Assembly (NCBI RefSeq): GCF_900591205.1
Contig: NZ_UUPU01000014.1
Coordinates: 1 to 64,000, forward strand
DNA: 64,000 bases
Direction of reading: 5' to 3'
Source of the DNA: Pseudomonas viridiflava
Lineage (GTDB): Bacteria; Pseudomonadota; Gammaproteobacteria; Pseudomonadales; Pseudomonadaceae
Shown: positions 25,457 through 33,369 of the stretch, in pieces
Numbering within the stretch: the first letter of the stretch is position 1
Layout: every line of letters begins with the position of its first letter
Made by a program: the position numbers and the translations under genes
Notes under the pieces: generated by a model
What the model saw: only the letters and a program-made list of their open reading frames with translations
Told to the model about the DNA's origin: nothing
Database searches by the model: none

Positions 25457-25875
25457 ACGGTCCAGTCATCCGGCACGACGGCGATCACGTCGATCTCCAT
25501 CAACCATTCCGGCTGGCCCAGCCCGGAAATCACCAGCCCGGTGGAAATCGGGAACACGCCTTTAAGCCATTTGCCGACTTCCTGGTACACCGGCTCGCGG
25601 TAGCGCGGGTCGATCAGGTAGGTGGTGGTTTTCACGATATGGCTCAGATCGGAACCCGCCTCCTCAAGCAGTTGCTTGACGTTTTTCATCGCCTGCTCGG
25701 CCTGGGCACGCGGGTCGCCGAGGCCGACCAGATTGCCGTCGAAATCGGTGCCGATCTGGCCGCGCACATAGATGGTATTGCCGGCACGCACGGCCTGGCA
25801 CAGGTCGTTGTCCAGTGCCTGGTTGGGGTAGGTCTGCTTGGTGTTGAACATGCGGATGCGGGTGTGGGTGGGCAT
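25453..25875 (-). CDS. RidA/YjgF/UK114-family protein
   Basis: A 140-residue RidA-superfamily protein with the trimer-forming core (NTIYVRGQIGTDFDGNLVGL, AEQAMKNVKQLLEEAGSDLS) and the end block LMEIDVIAVVP. RidA proteins hydrolyse reactive enamine/imine intermediates from amino-acid breakdown. Here the usual Arg-containing IE-x-xAxA motif is replaced by ME-IDVIAV, so it belongs to another subgroup and its activity is uncertain. First gene of the left arm, divergent from the LysR gene. I chose the ATG giving MPTHTRI. Confidence 0.82.
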   Translation of the reverse strand: MPTHTRIRMFNTKQTYPNQALDNDLCQAVRAGNTIYVRGQIGTDFDGNLVGLGDPRAQAEQAMKNVKQLLEEAGSDLSHIVKTTTYLIDPRYREPVYQEVGKWLKGVFPISTGLVISGLGQPEWLMEIDVIAVVPDDWTV

Positions 25876-26058
25876 AGCGGGCAACTCATCGGAAGCGGGA
25901 TGAAACAAGCTTCACATCGCCCCGGTTCTTGCGAAACCAGCATTTGTACGCGGTAGTGCTTAGGAAAAACCGAAGCCGCTGCAGGTCATCGGCGGGTGCG
26001 TGACCCGGCACGAACCCTGCAACGCTGCCCGTACAGTCATTGTTGAGGGGCAGGCGTA

Positions 26059-27033
26059 ATGCTCAGTCGTATTACTCAGCGTCAACTGGAGTATTTCGTT
26101 GCGTCGGGAGAGGCGGGCAGCATCAGTGCGGCCGCTGAGCGCATTCATGTGTCGTCGCCGTCGATCTCGGCCGCCATTACCCATATGGAGGCCGAGCTGG
26201 GCATTCAGCTGTTTATCCGGCATCACGCCCAGGGTATTTCGCTGACGGCGGTGGGGCGCCAGGTGATGCAAGAGGCCAAGCTGATTCTGGAGCAGATGAG
26301 CAACCTCTACACCATCGCCTCGGAGTCGCTGAACAGCGTGCGCGGGCCCTTGCGGGTGGGCTGCCTGGAGTCGCTGGCGCCGATGATCACGCCGGAGCTG
26401 GTGTTCGGGTTTGGTCGCGCATTCCCCGGCGTGCGGTTGACCCAGGCCGAGGGCAACCACGAAGAACTGCTGGAAAAACTGCGCAGCGGCGAGCTGGATA
26501 TCGCCCTGACCTATGACCTGGTGACCAGCCCGGATATCGACTTTGAGCCCCTGGCGCACCTGCCGCCGTATGTGATGGTGGGCGAATATCACCCGCTGGC
26601 GAACTTGCCTGCGGTGAGCATGCAGGACCTTGAGGCATACCCGGTGGTGCTGCTGGACACGCCCTGGAGCCGCGATTATTTCCTCAGCCTGTTTATCCAG
26701 GCGGGCACCACGCCGAACATCATCATGCGCTCCACCAACCTCGAAACGGTGCGGGCGATGGTCGGCAACGGGATTGGCTATTCCTTCGCGAATGCGCGGC
26801 CAAAATCCAATGTGTCGCAGGATGGCAAACGCGTGATCCGCCTGCGCCTGGCCGGTTCGCACCGGCCGATGCGGCTGGGGTATGCCACGGCGAGCAACAC
26901 CCAGCTGTCGCGGGTGGTGTCGGCGTTTGCCGAGCGCTGCCGCATGTTTGTGTCCGACCAGTACATCCCCGGCATGGCACCGCCGAGCTTTTTTGACCCG
27001 CACGCGGTGCGGGTGCTCAGTGGTGTGAGCTGA
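26059..27033 (+). CDS. LysR-family regulator of the catabolic cluster
   Basis: A 324-residue LTTR. The HTH is at residues ~5-40 (ITQRQLEYFVASGEAGSISA, then AAERIHVSSPSISAAITHME), and the effector domain covers ~90-300. It lies between the two arms of the cluster: divergent from the RidA-like gene (184 bp) and 326 bp before the ABC gene on its own strand. It probably activates one or both arms in response to the transported substrate or an intermediate. Confidence 0.88.
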   Translation: MLSRITQRQLEYFVASGEAGSISAAAERIHVSSPSISAAITHMEAELGIQLFIRHHAQGISLTAVGRQVMQEAKLILEQMSNLYTIASESLNSVRGPLRVGCLESLAPMITPELVFGFGRAFPGVRLTQAEGNHEELLEKLRSGELDIALTYDLVTSPDIDFEPLAHLPPYVMVGEYHPLANLPAVSMQDLEAYPVVLLDTPWSRDYFLSLFIQAGTTPNIIMRSTNLETVRAMVGNGIGYSFANARPKSNVSQDGKRVIRLRLAGSHRPMRLGYATASNTQLSRVVSAFAERCRMFVSDQYIPGMAPPSFFDPHAVRVLSGVS

Positions 27034-27125
27034 GATTGCACCAGTATGTGGCGTGTGTCGTGCTACGAATTCTGGTGCGCACCTTTTTGGCCCTGGCATG
27101 CAACCTCAAGAACCCAGCAGGGCAA

Positions 27126-27216
27126 ATGTGGGAGGGGGCTTGCCCCCGATGGCTGTGTGTCAGCCACAAATTAGTTGGCTGACCCACCGCTATCGGGGGC
27201 AAGCCCCCTCCCACAT
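27126..27216. repeat. REP doublet (REPIN)
   Basis: Two inverted REP arms (ATGTGGGAGGGGGCTTGCC at 27126, and its inverse complement ending at 27216) separated by a spacer with an inner inverted repeat (GTCAGCCACAAATTAGTTGGC). It fills most of the 326-bp gap between the LysR gene and the ABC gene. The rest of that gap is AT-richer and may hold the promoter. Confidence 0.85.
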
Positions 27217-27359
27217 GGGTTTTGTAGTGCTTTCAGGGCTGCATAGGTTCTGCCTACCCAGTGCCCCGGTTTTAACGAATTGACCCCAACCACGTCCCCC
27301 CACGACTCTGAATCCATCGACGCAGATCAATTTCTTTTTTTGTGCAGGGCACCACGACG

Positions 27360-28877
27360 ATGACATTCGACTGGCATTACATGTTTGGTTTACTCGGCGA
27401 TGCCGAGTTCTGGCGAGCGACGTGGACGGTGATCAAGCTCAGCACCCTGACCTGGGTCCTGAGCATCGCCCTGGGCTTTCTGCTGGCGCTGGCCAAACAA
27501 TCCAAACAGCCGCTGCTCAGCGTGCCGGCCCGTGGTTATATCTGGTTGTTCCGCAGCCTGCCGCTGCTGGTGTTGCTGATCTTTATCTACAACCTGCCCC
27601 AGGCGCTGCCCGGCACCTCCGCCGTGCTGGCTGACCCGTTCTGGTCCGGCCTGCTGGCGCTGGTGATCTGCGAGACGGCGTATGTCGCTGAAATCCATCG
27701 CGGCGGTTTGCTCTCGATCCCGAAGGGCCAGGGTGAGGCGGCGCGGGCGCTGGGGTTGAAGTTCTTCGGCACCCAGTGGCGCGTGGTGATCCCTCAGGCT
27801 TTGCGCGTGGCCTTGCCGTCGCTGGCCAACGAGTACATCTCCATCGTCAAGCTCACGTCGCTGGTGTCGGTGATCTCGCTCACCGAGATTCTGATGGTCG
27901 GCCAACGCCTGTATTCGCAGAACTTCCTGGTGATCGAAACCATGGCGGCGGTGGCGTTTTTCTATGTGTTTATCGTCACGGTGTTCGACTTCCTGCTCAA
28001 ACGCCTGGAGCGCTTTCTCGACGTCAACCAGCGCAATGTCTCGCGTGTGCCGGATGCCGCGGTATTAGCGTTGGCCACGCAGCAGCGCGTGGCACTGCAA
28101 CGCCCGGCAAGCACCGGCGTCGCGGCATTGCAAGCCACACGGCTGCACAAGGCTTACAACGATATTGAGGTGCTGGGCTCGGTCAATCTGCAGATCCAGC
28201 CGGGTGAAGTGGTGTCGGTGATCGGGCCGTCCGGCTCGGGCAAAACCACGCTGATCCGCCTGCTCAACGGCCTTGAGCAACTGGATAACGGCGAGATCCA
28301 TATCAACGGTCAGCCGTTTATTCACTTGAGCAAGGTCGGCGCGCAGAAGCCCCAGTACATCGAGCACGCCGAGCATCGCCTGAACATCGGCATGGTGTTC
28401 CAGAGCTTCAACCTGTTCCCGCATTTGAGCGTGCTCGACAACCTGCTGATGGCGCCCAAATACCATCGCCTGGGGGCTGCATCCGAGCTCAAGCAACAGG
28501 CTTACGCGTTGCTGCACAAGGTCGGCATGCTCGACCACGCCTGGAAGTACCCGCACCAGCTGTCCGGTGGCCAACAGCAACGCGTGGCCATCGCCCGCGC
28601 CTTGATGATGCGCCCGCAAATCATGCTGTTCGACGAGCCCACCTCGGCGCTCGACCCGGAAAAAGTCAACGAAGTGCTGCAGGTCATCGAAGCCCTGGCC
28701 GAGGAGGGCATCACCATGGTGATCGTCACCCACGAGATGAACTTCGCCTTCAAGGTCTCCGACCGCATCGTGTTCATGGAGAAGGGCCGGGTGGTCTGCG
28801 ACGACACGCCGGGCGCGCTGCGCAGCGGCCATAACCCACGCGTGGAGGCGTTCCTCAAGGACGTCTCGTTGGCGTGA
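27360..28877 (+). CDS. Fused amino-acid-type ABC permease/ATPase
   Basis: A 505-residue fusion. Residues 1-220 are a HisMQ-type permease with the EAA loop (GQGEAARALGLKFFGTQWRV...IPQALR, about 120-155). Residues 255-505 are a complete polar-amino-acid ABC ATPase: Walker A GPSGSGKTT, signature LSGGQQQR, Walker B MLFDEPTSALD and the H-loop VTHEMNFAF. Both parts are usually separate proteins. The single permease half implies a homodimeric importer. The cognate solute-binding protein is encoded two genes downstream. Start chosen at the ATG giving MTFDWHY; a GTG lies six codons upstream. Confidence 0.9.
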   Translation: MTFDWHYMFGLLGDAEFWRATWTVIKLSTLTWVLSIALGFLLALAKQSKQPLLSVPARGYIWLFRSLPLLVLLIFIYNLPQALPGTSAVLADPFWSGLLALVICETAYVAEIHRGGLLSIPKGQGEAARALGLKFFGTQWRVVIPQALRVALPSLANEYISIVKLTSLVSVISLTEILMVGQRLYSQNFLVIETMAAVAFFYVFIVTVFDFLLKRLERFLDVNQRNVSRVPDAAVLALATQQRVALQRPASTGVAALQATRLHKAYNDIEVLGSVNLQIQPGEVVSVIGPSGSGKTTLIRLLNGLEQLDNGEIHINGQPFIHLSKVGAQKPQYIEHAEHRLNIGMVFQSFNLFPHLSVLDNLLMAPKYHRLGAASELKQQAYALLHKVGMLDHAWKYPHQLSGGQQQRVAIARALMMRPQIMLFDEPTSALDPEKVNEVLQVIEALAEEGITMVIVTHEMNFAFKVSDRIVFMEKGRVVCDDTPGALRSGHNPRVEAFLKDVSLA

Positions 28878-28904
28878 TCTCGTTAACGTTCAGGACACAC
28901 TAAA

Positions 28905-29777
28905 ATGATCGAGCAAGCTCAAATCGAACAATTCCAGCGCGACGGATTCCTGGTGGTAGAAGGCGTGCTGTCGGCGGATGAAGTGGCCGCGCTGCAGCAC
29001 GACTTCGACCAGTGGGTAGAAGAAAGTCGCAGTCACGATCGGGGCTGGGGCGCCACCGCAGATGGCCGCGAGCGCTTTGACCTGGAGGGCGATCACCGCG
29101 CCGATCACCCGTCGCTGCGCCGAGTCAGTTCGCCCACCGAGATTTCCCCGGTGTATGAGCGTGTGGCGTTGCATTCGCGCATGGCGGCGATTTGCGCGCA
29201 GTTGATCGGCGCCGGCGGCACGCGTTTTCACCACAGCAAGATCAACTCGAAACTGCCGCACACCGCGACCCAGGTGAAATGGCACCAGGACTTCCTGTTC
29301 ACGCCTCACAGCAATGACGACATCGTCACCGCCTTGCTGATGGTCAGCGAAGTGACGCCGGAAAACGGCCCGCTGAACGTGATCCCTGGCAGCCATAAAG
29401 GCCCGCTGTGGTCGCACTGGCAGAACCAGCGCTTCACCGGCTCGGTGGACGATGCGGTGGTTGAAGAACACTGCCGGCATCCGGTGGCCTGCTATGGGCC
29501 GGCCGGTTCCGTGTGCTTTATGCACACCCGGCTTCTGCATGCTTCCAGCCCTAACGAGACCGAACTCCCGCGCACTCTCTTCATCAGCGTTTACGCCGCT
29601 GAAGACGCGCTGCCATTCGGCGAAAACCCTTTGCCCAGTGCACATGCCGGCCTGCTGGTGGCCGGTGAAGAAAGCGGCTTGGTGCGTTCCACGGATAACC
29701 ATATGCGCTTGCCGCAGAAACCGCGTGGCGCCTCTTTCTTCGTGCAACAGGCCGGACAAGATTCCACCACTGCCTAA
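28905..29777 (+). CDS. Phytanoyl-CoA dioxygenase family oxygenase (PhyH)
   Basis: A 290-residue Fe(II)/2-oxoglutarate oxygenase of the PhyH/EctD family: iron-binding H-x-D in VKWHQDFLF (residues ~125-133), distal His in MHTRLLHASSPN (~210), and the 2-oxoglutarate-binding Arg in PRTLFISVYAAED. It probably hydroxylates the imported compound as an early step. It follows the transporter gene by 27 bp and precedes the solute-binding protein, in one operon. Confidence 0.85.
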   Translation: MIEQAQIEQFQRDGFLVVEGVLSADEVAALQHDFDQWVEESRSHDRGWGATADGRERFDLEGDHRADHPSLRRVSSPTEISPVYERVALHSRMAAICAQLIGAGGTRFHHSKINSKLPHTATQVKWHQDFLFTPHSNDDIVTALLMVSEVTPENGPLNVIPGSHKGPLWSHWQNQRFTGSVDDAVVEEHCRHPVACYGPAGSVCFMHTRLLHASSPNETELPRTLFISVYAAEDALPFGENPLPSAHAGLLVAGEESGLVRSTDNHMRLPQKPRGASFFVQQAGQDSTTA

Positions 29778-29806
29778 CCCCCTTAAACACCTTGCAGGTA
29801 ATGACC

Positions 29807-30637
29807 ATGAAAGCGTCTCAAAAAAGTGTTCGTACCCTTGCCGTGTGCCTGCTGGGCGCAGCGGTTGCGATGACCTCGTTGGCCGCTTCGGCGTTCCAGC
29901 AGGAGGGTAAAATCATCGCCGGTTCCGATGTGACGTTTTTCCCTTATGAATACATGGATAACAACCAGCCGGCGGGCTTTGACATCGAGTTCATGGACGG
30001 CCTGGGCAAGGTCATGGGTCGCAAGGTCGAGACCCTCGACACGCGGTTTCCCAACCTGATCACCGGCCTGCAAGCCGGGCGTTTCGATGTGACCAATTCG
30101 TCGATGTACATCACGGCGGAGCGGGTCAAAGTCATCGACATGATCCCCTACCTGAAAAGTGGTGAGTCGATCCTCACCCTCAAGGACAGCGCCTTCCAGC
30201 CCAAGACCCCGGAAGAGTTCTGCGGCCACAAGATCGGCTCGATGGGCGCCACCTCGTGGCTGGCGCAGATGAACAAATTGTCGGCTGAGTACTGCGTGGC
30301 CAAAGGCTTGAAGCCGATTGCGATCAGCGAATACAGCACCGACCCGCAAACCACCCAGGCCCTGCTGGCTCACGCGGTTGAAGCGCAGATCACTGACGCC
30401 GCCGTGGCCCGAGGCGTGGTCGACAAGCTGGGCAGCCGCGTGGTGATTTCTTCCGACACGTTGATCTACCCGGTACTGAACGGTTTTGGTGTGAAGAAGG
30501 GTAATGACACGGTGAAAAAAGCCTTGCTCGACGGGCTGGAAAAATACCGCGCCACGCCTGAGTACGCCGCGTTGCTCAAGAAGTACAACTTTGAAGCACC
30601 GACCGATGCCGATATCGCGGCGCTGATGCCCAAGTAA
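29807..30637 (+). CDS. Solute-binding protein of the ABC importer
   Basis: A 276-residue family 3 (amino-acid type) periplasmic binding protein. Signal peptide 1-28 (LAVCLLGAAVAMTSLAASAF), then EGKIIAGSDVTFFPYEYMDN and the GFDIEFMDGLGKVMGRKVET ligand-lobe blocks. It captures the substrate for the fused permease/ATPase encoded two genes upstream. The N-terminus offers three in-frame starts; I chose the ATG giving MKASQKS because of AGG eight bases before it. A 12-bp perfect inverted repeat follows the stop. Confidence 0.88.
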   Translation: MKASQKSVRTLAVCLLGAAVAMTSLAASAFQQEGKIIAGSDVTFFPYEYMDNNQPAGFDIEFMDGLGKVMGRKVETLDTRFPNLITGLQAGRFDVTNSSMYITAERVKVIDMIPYLKSGESILTLKDSAFQPKTPEEFCGHKIGSMGATSWLAQMNKLSAEYCVAKGLKPIAISEYSTDPQTTQALLAHAVEAQITDAAVARGVVDKLGSRVVISSDTLIYPVLNGFGVKKGNDTVKKALLDGLEKYRATPEYAALLKKYNFEAPTDADIAALMPK

Positions 30638-30644
30638 GCCTATT

Positions 30645-30670
30645 GCGCGACCGCAGCCCTGCGGTCGCGC
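30645..30670 (+). terminator. Intra-operon hairpin after the binding-protein gene
   Basis: A perfect 12-bp inverted repeat (GCGCGACCGCAG / CTGCGGTCGCGC) with a 2-nt loop starts 8 bp after the binding-protein stop and is not followed by a T-run. Such hairpins commonly stabilise the mRNA 5' of them, giving excess binding protein over downstream enzymes; partial termination is also possible. Confidence 0.6.
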
Positions 30671-30687
30671 CTTGCGGAGACCGATTC

Positions 30688-31419
30688 ATGGCGTTAACCC
30701 ACGAAGAACAGACGCGCATCGACCTGGCGGCGACCTTTCGCATCATTGCCCACCTGGGCATGCATGAAGCGGTGGCCAACCACTTCAGCGCTGCCGTGTC
30801 GGAGGATGGCAAACAGTTTTTGCTCAACCCCAAGTGGAAGCACTTTTCGCGCATTCGTGCCAGTGACCTGTTGCTGCTGAACGCGGACGACGCGGCCTGC
30901 GCCGACCACCCGAATGTCGACGCCACCGCCTGGGCGATCCACGGGCAGATCCACCGGCTGCTGCCGCACACCCGCGCCGTGCTGCATTTGCACCCGGTCT
31001 ACACCACGGCGGTGGCGTGCCTGGCCAACCCGCATATCCCGCCGATTGACCAGAACACCGCACGCTATTTCAACCGAGTGGCCGTGGACGAGTTGTACGG
31101 CGGCATGGCCGACACCGAGGCCGAAGGCGAACGCCTGGCCGGCTTGCTCGACGGCAAGAGCCGCCTGCTGATGGGCAACCATGGCGTGATGGTGACGGCG
31201 ACCTCTGTCGGTGAAGCCTTTGACGATATCTGGACCCTGGAGCGCTCGTGCCAGATCCTGGTGACGGCCTGGTCCACCGGGCAGCCGCTGCGCGTGTTGT
31301 CTGATGAAGTCGCGGAGAAAACCGCACGGGGCTGGGAGGGCATCGCAGATTTCTCGCGCCGGCATTTTGAAGAGATGAAGCAGTTGATGATTGACGCCGA
31401 CCCTTCGGTGCTCGATTGA
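30688..31419 (+). CDS. Class II aldolase/adducin-family protein
   Basis: A 243-residue protein of the class II aldolase (L-fuculose-phosphate aldolase/adducin) superfamily: GMHEAVANHFSAAV at the N-terminal, the metal-binding HLHPVYTTAV block (His pair at ~103-105) and LLMGNHGVMVTA with a further His. Family members split or decarboxylate hydroxy acids. In this operon it may cleave an intermediate produced by the upstream oxygenase. The start uses GCGGAGACC upstream of the ATG. Confidence 0.85.
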   Translation: MALTHEEQTRIDLAATFRIIAHLGMHEAVANHFSAAVSEDGKQFLLNPKWKHFSRIRASDLLLLNADDAACADHPNVDATAWAIHGQIHRLLPHTRAVLHLHPVYTTAVACLANPHIPPIDQNTARYFNRVAVDELYGGMADTEAEGERLAGLLDGKSRLLMGNHGVMVTATSVGEAFDDIWTLERSCQILVTAWSTGQPLRVLSDEVAEKTARGWEGIADFSRRHFEEMKQLMIDADPSVLD

Positions 31420-31429
31420 GGGCGTTTTT

Positions 31430-32104
31430 ATGACATTTTCCGTTGTCGCCCGGTGTGCCGAGACTGGCCAGTTGGGTATTGCGATCAGCTCGTCGAGCAT
31501 TGCCGTGGGCGCCCGTTGCCCGTGGTTACGCCCCGGTGTGGGGGCGGTGGCGTCGCAGAACATCACCTTGCCGAGCCTGGGGCCGCAGATCCTGGATTTG
31601 TTGGCCCAAGGCATGGCGCCGAGTGAGGCGCTGGCGACGTTGGTTAAACAGGAGCACAGCCAATATCGCCAAGTGACGGTGATTGATAGTCAGGGCCGCA
31701 CCGCGCATTTCAGCGGCGCGCAGACCCTGGGCATTCATAACGCGGTGAGTGGCGAGCAATGCGTGGCGGCGGGGAACATGTTGGCCAGCCCCGACGTGAT
31801 CGAGGCCATGGTGGCGGCTTTTGAACAGGCTTCGGGGCATCTTGCCGACCGCCTGCTTGCCGCAATGCACGCCGGCGTGGCGGCTGGCGGAGAGGCGGGG
31901 CCGGTGCATTCGGCGGCGCTGGTGGTGGTCGATGAGCTGTTGTGGCCGATCGTCAATCTGCGCGTGGATTGGGCGGATGAAGACCCGATCGGCACCCTCG
32001 ACCAACTCTGGCAGGCGTATCGCGGGCAATTGCAGGACTACATCGACCGCGCCATCAACCCGCAGATCGCACCGGGTTATGCGGTGCCGGGAGATGACCG
32101 GTGA
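31430..32104 (+). CDS. DUF1028 family protein (Ntn-hydrolase-like)
   Basis: A 224-residue DUF1028 protein: opening TFSVVARCAETGQLGIAISS, then SIAVGARCPWLRPGVGAVAS and GLGAVASQN-type features, and GGEAGPVHSAALVVVDELLW near residue 160. This family is thought to share the N-terminal-nucleophile hydrolase fold; the catalytic activity is not established. Frequent neighbours are RidA-like and amidohydrolase genes, as here, which suggests peptide or amide hydrolysis. The next gene overlaps its stop by 4 bp. Confidence 0.88.
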   Translation: MTFSVVARCAETGQLGIAISSSSIAVGARCPWLRPGVGAVASQNITLPSLGPQILDLLAQGMAPSEALATLVKQEHSQYRQVTVIDSQGRTAHFSGAQTLGIHNAVSGEQCVAAGNMLASPDVIEAMVAAFEQASGHLADRLLAAMHAGVAAGGEAGPVHSAALVVVDELLWPIVNLRVDWADEDPIGTLDQLWQAYRGQLQDYIDRAINPQIAPGYAVPGDDR

Positions 32105-33252
32105 GCACAAGCCGCGAGCTGCTGGCGCAACTGGTGCGCTTCGACACCACCAGCCGTGAATCCAACCTGGCCCTGGTCGATTTTGTACGCACCTATCTGC
32201 AGGATCACGGCGTGGTCTGCGAGCTGGTGTACAACGAGCACAAAAGCAAGGCCAACCTGCTGGCGACCATCGGCCCGGCGCAGGTGGCAGGGATTGTGTT
32301 GTCCGGGCACACCGATGTGGTGCCGGTGGACGGCCAGCGCTGGAGCGTGGCGCCGTTCGAACTGACGGAAAAACACGGCAAGCTGTACGGGCGTGGCACG
32401 GCCGACATGAAGGGCTATATCGCCTGCGTGCTGGCCTGCGTGCCGGCGTTGGTGGCGGCGCCGTTACGCATGCCGGTGCACATCGCGCTGTCGTATGACG
32501 AAGAGGTCGGTTGCCTGGGTGTGCGCTCGCTGATCGAGCGGTTCCGTGGGCAGCCGGTCAAGCCGCTGTTGTGCGTGATCGGCGAGCCCACCGAGCTGAA
32601 ACCGGTGCTCGGCCACAAAGGCAAACTGGCGATGCGCTGTGAAGTGCAGGGCGCCGCGTGCCACTCGGCCTATGCGCCTTCGGGGGTGAATGCCATCGAA
32701 TATGCGGCGCGCCTGGTCGGCGAGCTGGTGCGGCTCGGTGACACACTCAAGGCGCCGCACCAGCTCGACCCGCGTTTTGATCCGCCGTTTTCCACGGTGC
32801 AGACCGGCCTGATCAGCGGCGGCAAGGCGCTGAATATCGTGCCGCAAAATTGCACCTTTGATTTTGAAGTGCGCTCGCTGCCGGCTCAGGACCCCTGGCA
32901 GGTGGTGCAGCAATTACGCCGCTACGCCGAGCACAACCTGCTGCCGGCGATGCAGGCGGTGAGTGCGCAATCGGCGATCAGTATCAGCGAGTTGTCCAGC
33001 TACCCGGGCCTGGCCACTTCGCTGCAAAGCCAGGCGGCTGAGTGGGTTGCGCAGTTTTGCGGCTCGCAGGATTACGGCACTGTAGCCTTCGGGACTGAGG
33101 GCGGGCTGTTTGATCAGGCGGGTATTCCCACCGTGGTGTGCGGGCCGGGCAGCATGGAGCAGGGGCATAAGCCGGATGAATTTATCAGCCTGGAGCAACT
33201 GGATGCTTGCGATCGAATGCTGGAAAGGGTGCTGGCGTTTGTGAGCCAGTAA
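32101..33252 (+). CDS. ArgE/DapE-family deacetylase
   Basis: A 383-residue M20-family zinc hydrolase resembling acetylornithine deacetylase: VLSGHTDVVPVDGQRWS (first metal ligands), YGRGTADMKG, DEEVGCLGVRSL with the catalytic Glu pair, and GEPTELKPVLGHKGK. It probably removes an acyl group from an N-acylated intermediate, not ornithine itself, given its catabolic context. GTG start overlapping the DUF1028 stop. Last gene of the right arm. Arginine-synthesis assignment is unlikely because the setting is wrong. Confidence 0.88.
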   Translation: MSTSRELLAQLVRFDTTSRESNLALVDFVRTYLQDHGVVCELVYNEHKSKANLLATIGPAQVAGIVLSGHTDVVPVDGQRWSVAPFELTEKHGKLYGRGTADMKGYIACVLACVPALVAAPLRMPVHIALSYDEEVGCLGVRSLIERFRGQPVKPLLCVIGEPTELKPVLGHKGKLAMRCEVQGAACHSAYAPSGVNAIEYAARLVGELVRLGDTLKAPHQLDPRFDPPFSTVQTGLISGGKALNIVPQNCTFDFEVRSLPAQDPWQVVQQLRRYAEHNLLPAMQAVSAQSAISISELSSYPGLATSLQSQAAEWVAQFCGSQDYGTVAFGTEGGLFDQAGIPTVVCGPGSMEQGHKPDEFISLEQLDACDRMLERVLAFVSQ

Positions 33253-33263
33253 ACAGAGCCAAC

Positions 33264-33348
33264 TGTGGGAGGGGGCTCCCGATAGCGGTGGGTCAGCCAC
33301 CTCATGTGTCGACTGACAGTCTGCTATCGGGAGCAAGCCCCCTCCCAC
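33264..33348. repeat. REP doublet (REPIN)
   Basis: Inverted REP arms ACTGTGGGAGGGGGCTCCCG (33264) and CGGGAGCAAGCCCCCTCCCA (ending 33348) with a TCAGCC/GACTGA inner spacer. It lies between two convergent genes, where it may also stop transcription. Confidence 0.8.
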
Positions 33349-33369
33349 TTTGTGGCCTGTGTTGTTTTA

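Noticed and set aside
32101..33252. Arginine-biosynthetic argE assignment
   Set aside because: The M20 fold is clear, but the gene is the last of a catabolic operon, overlapped with DUF1028, so I describe it as ArgE-like without giving the symbol.
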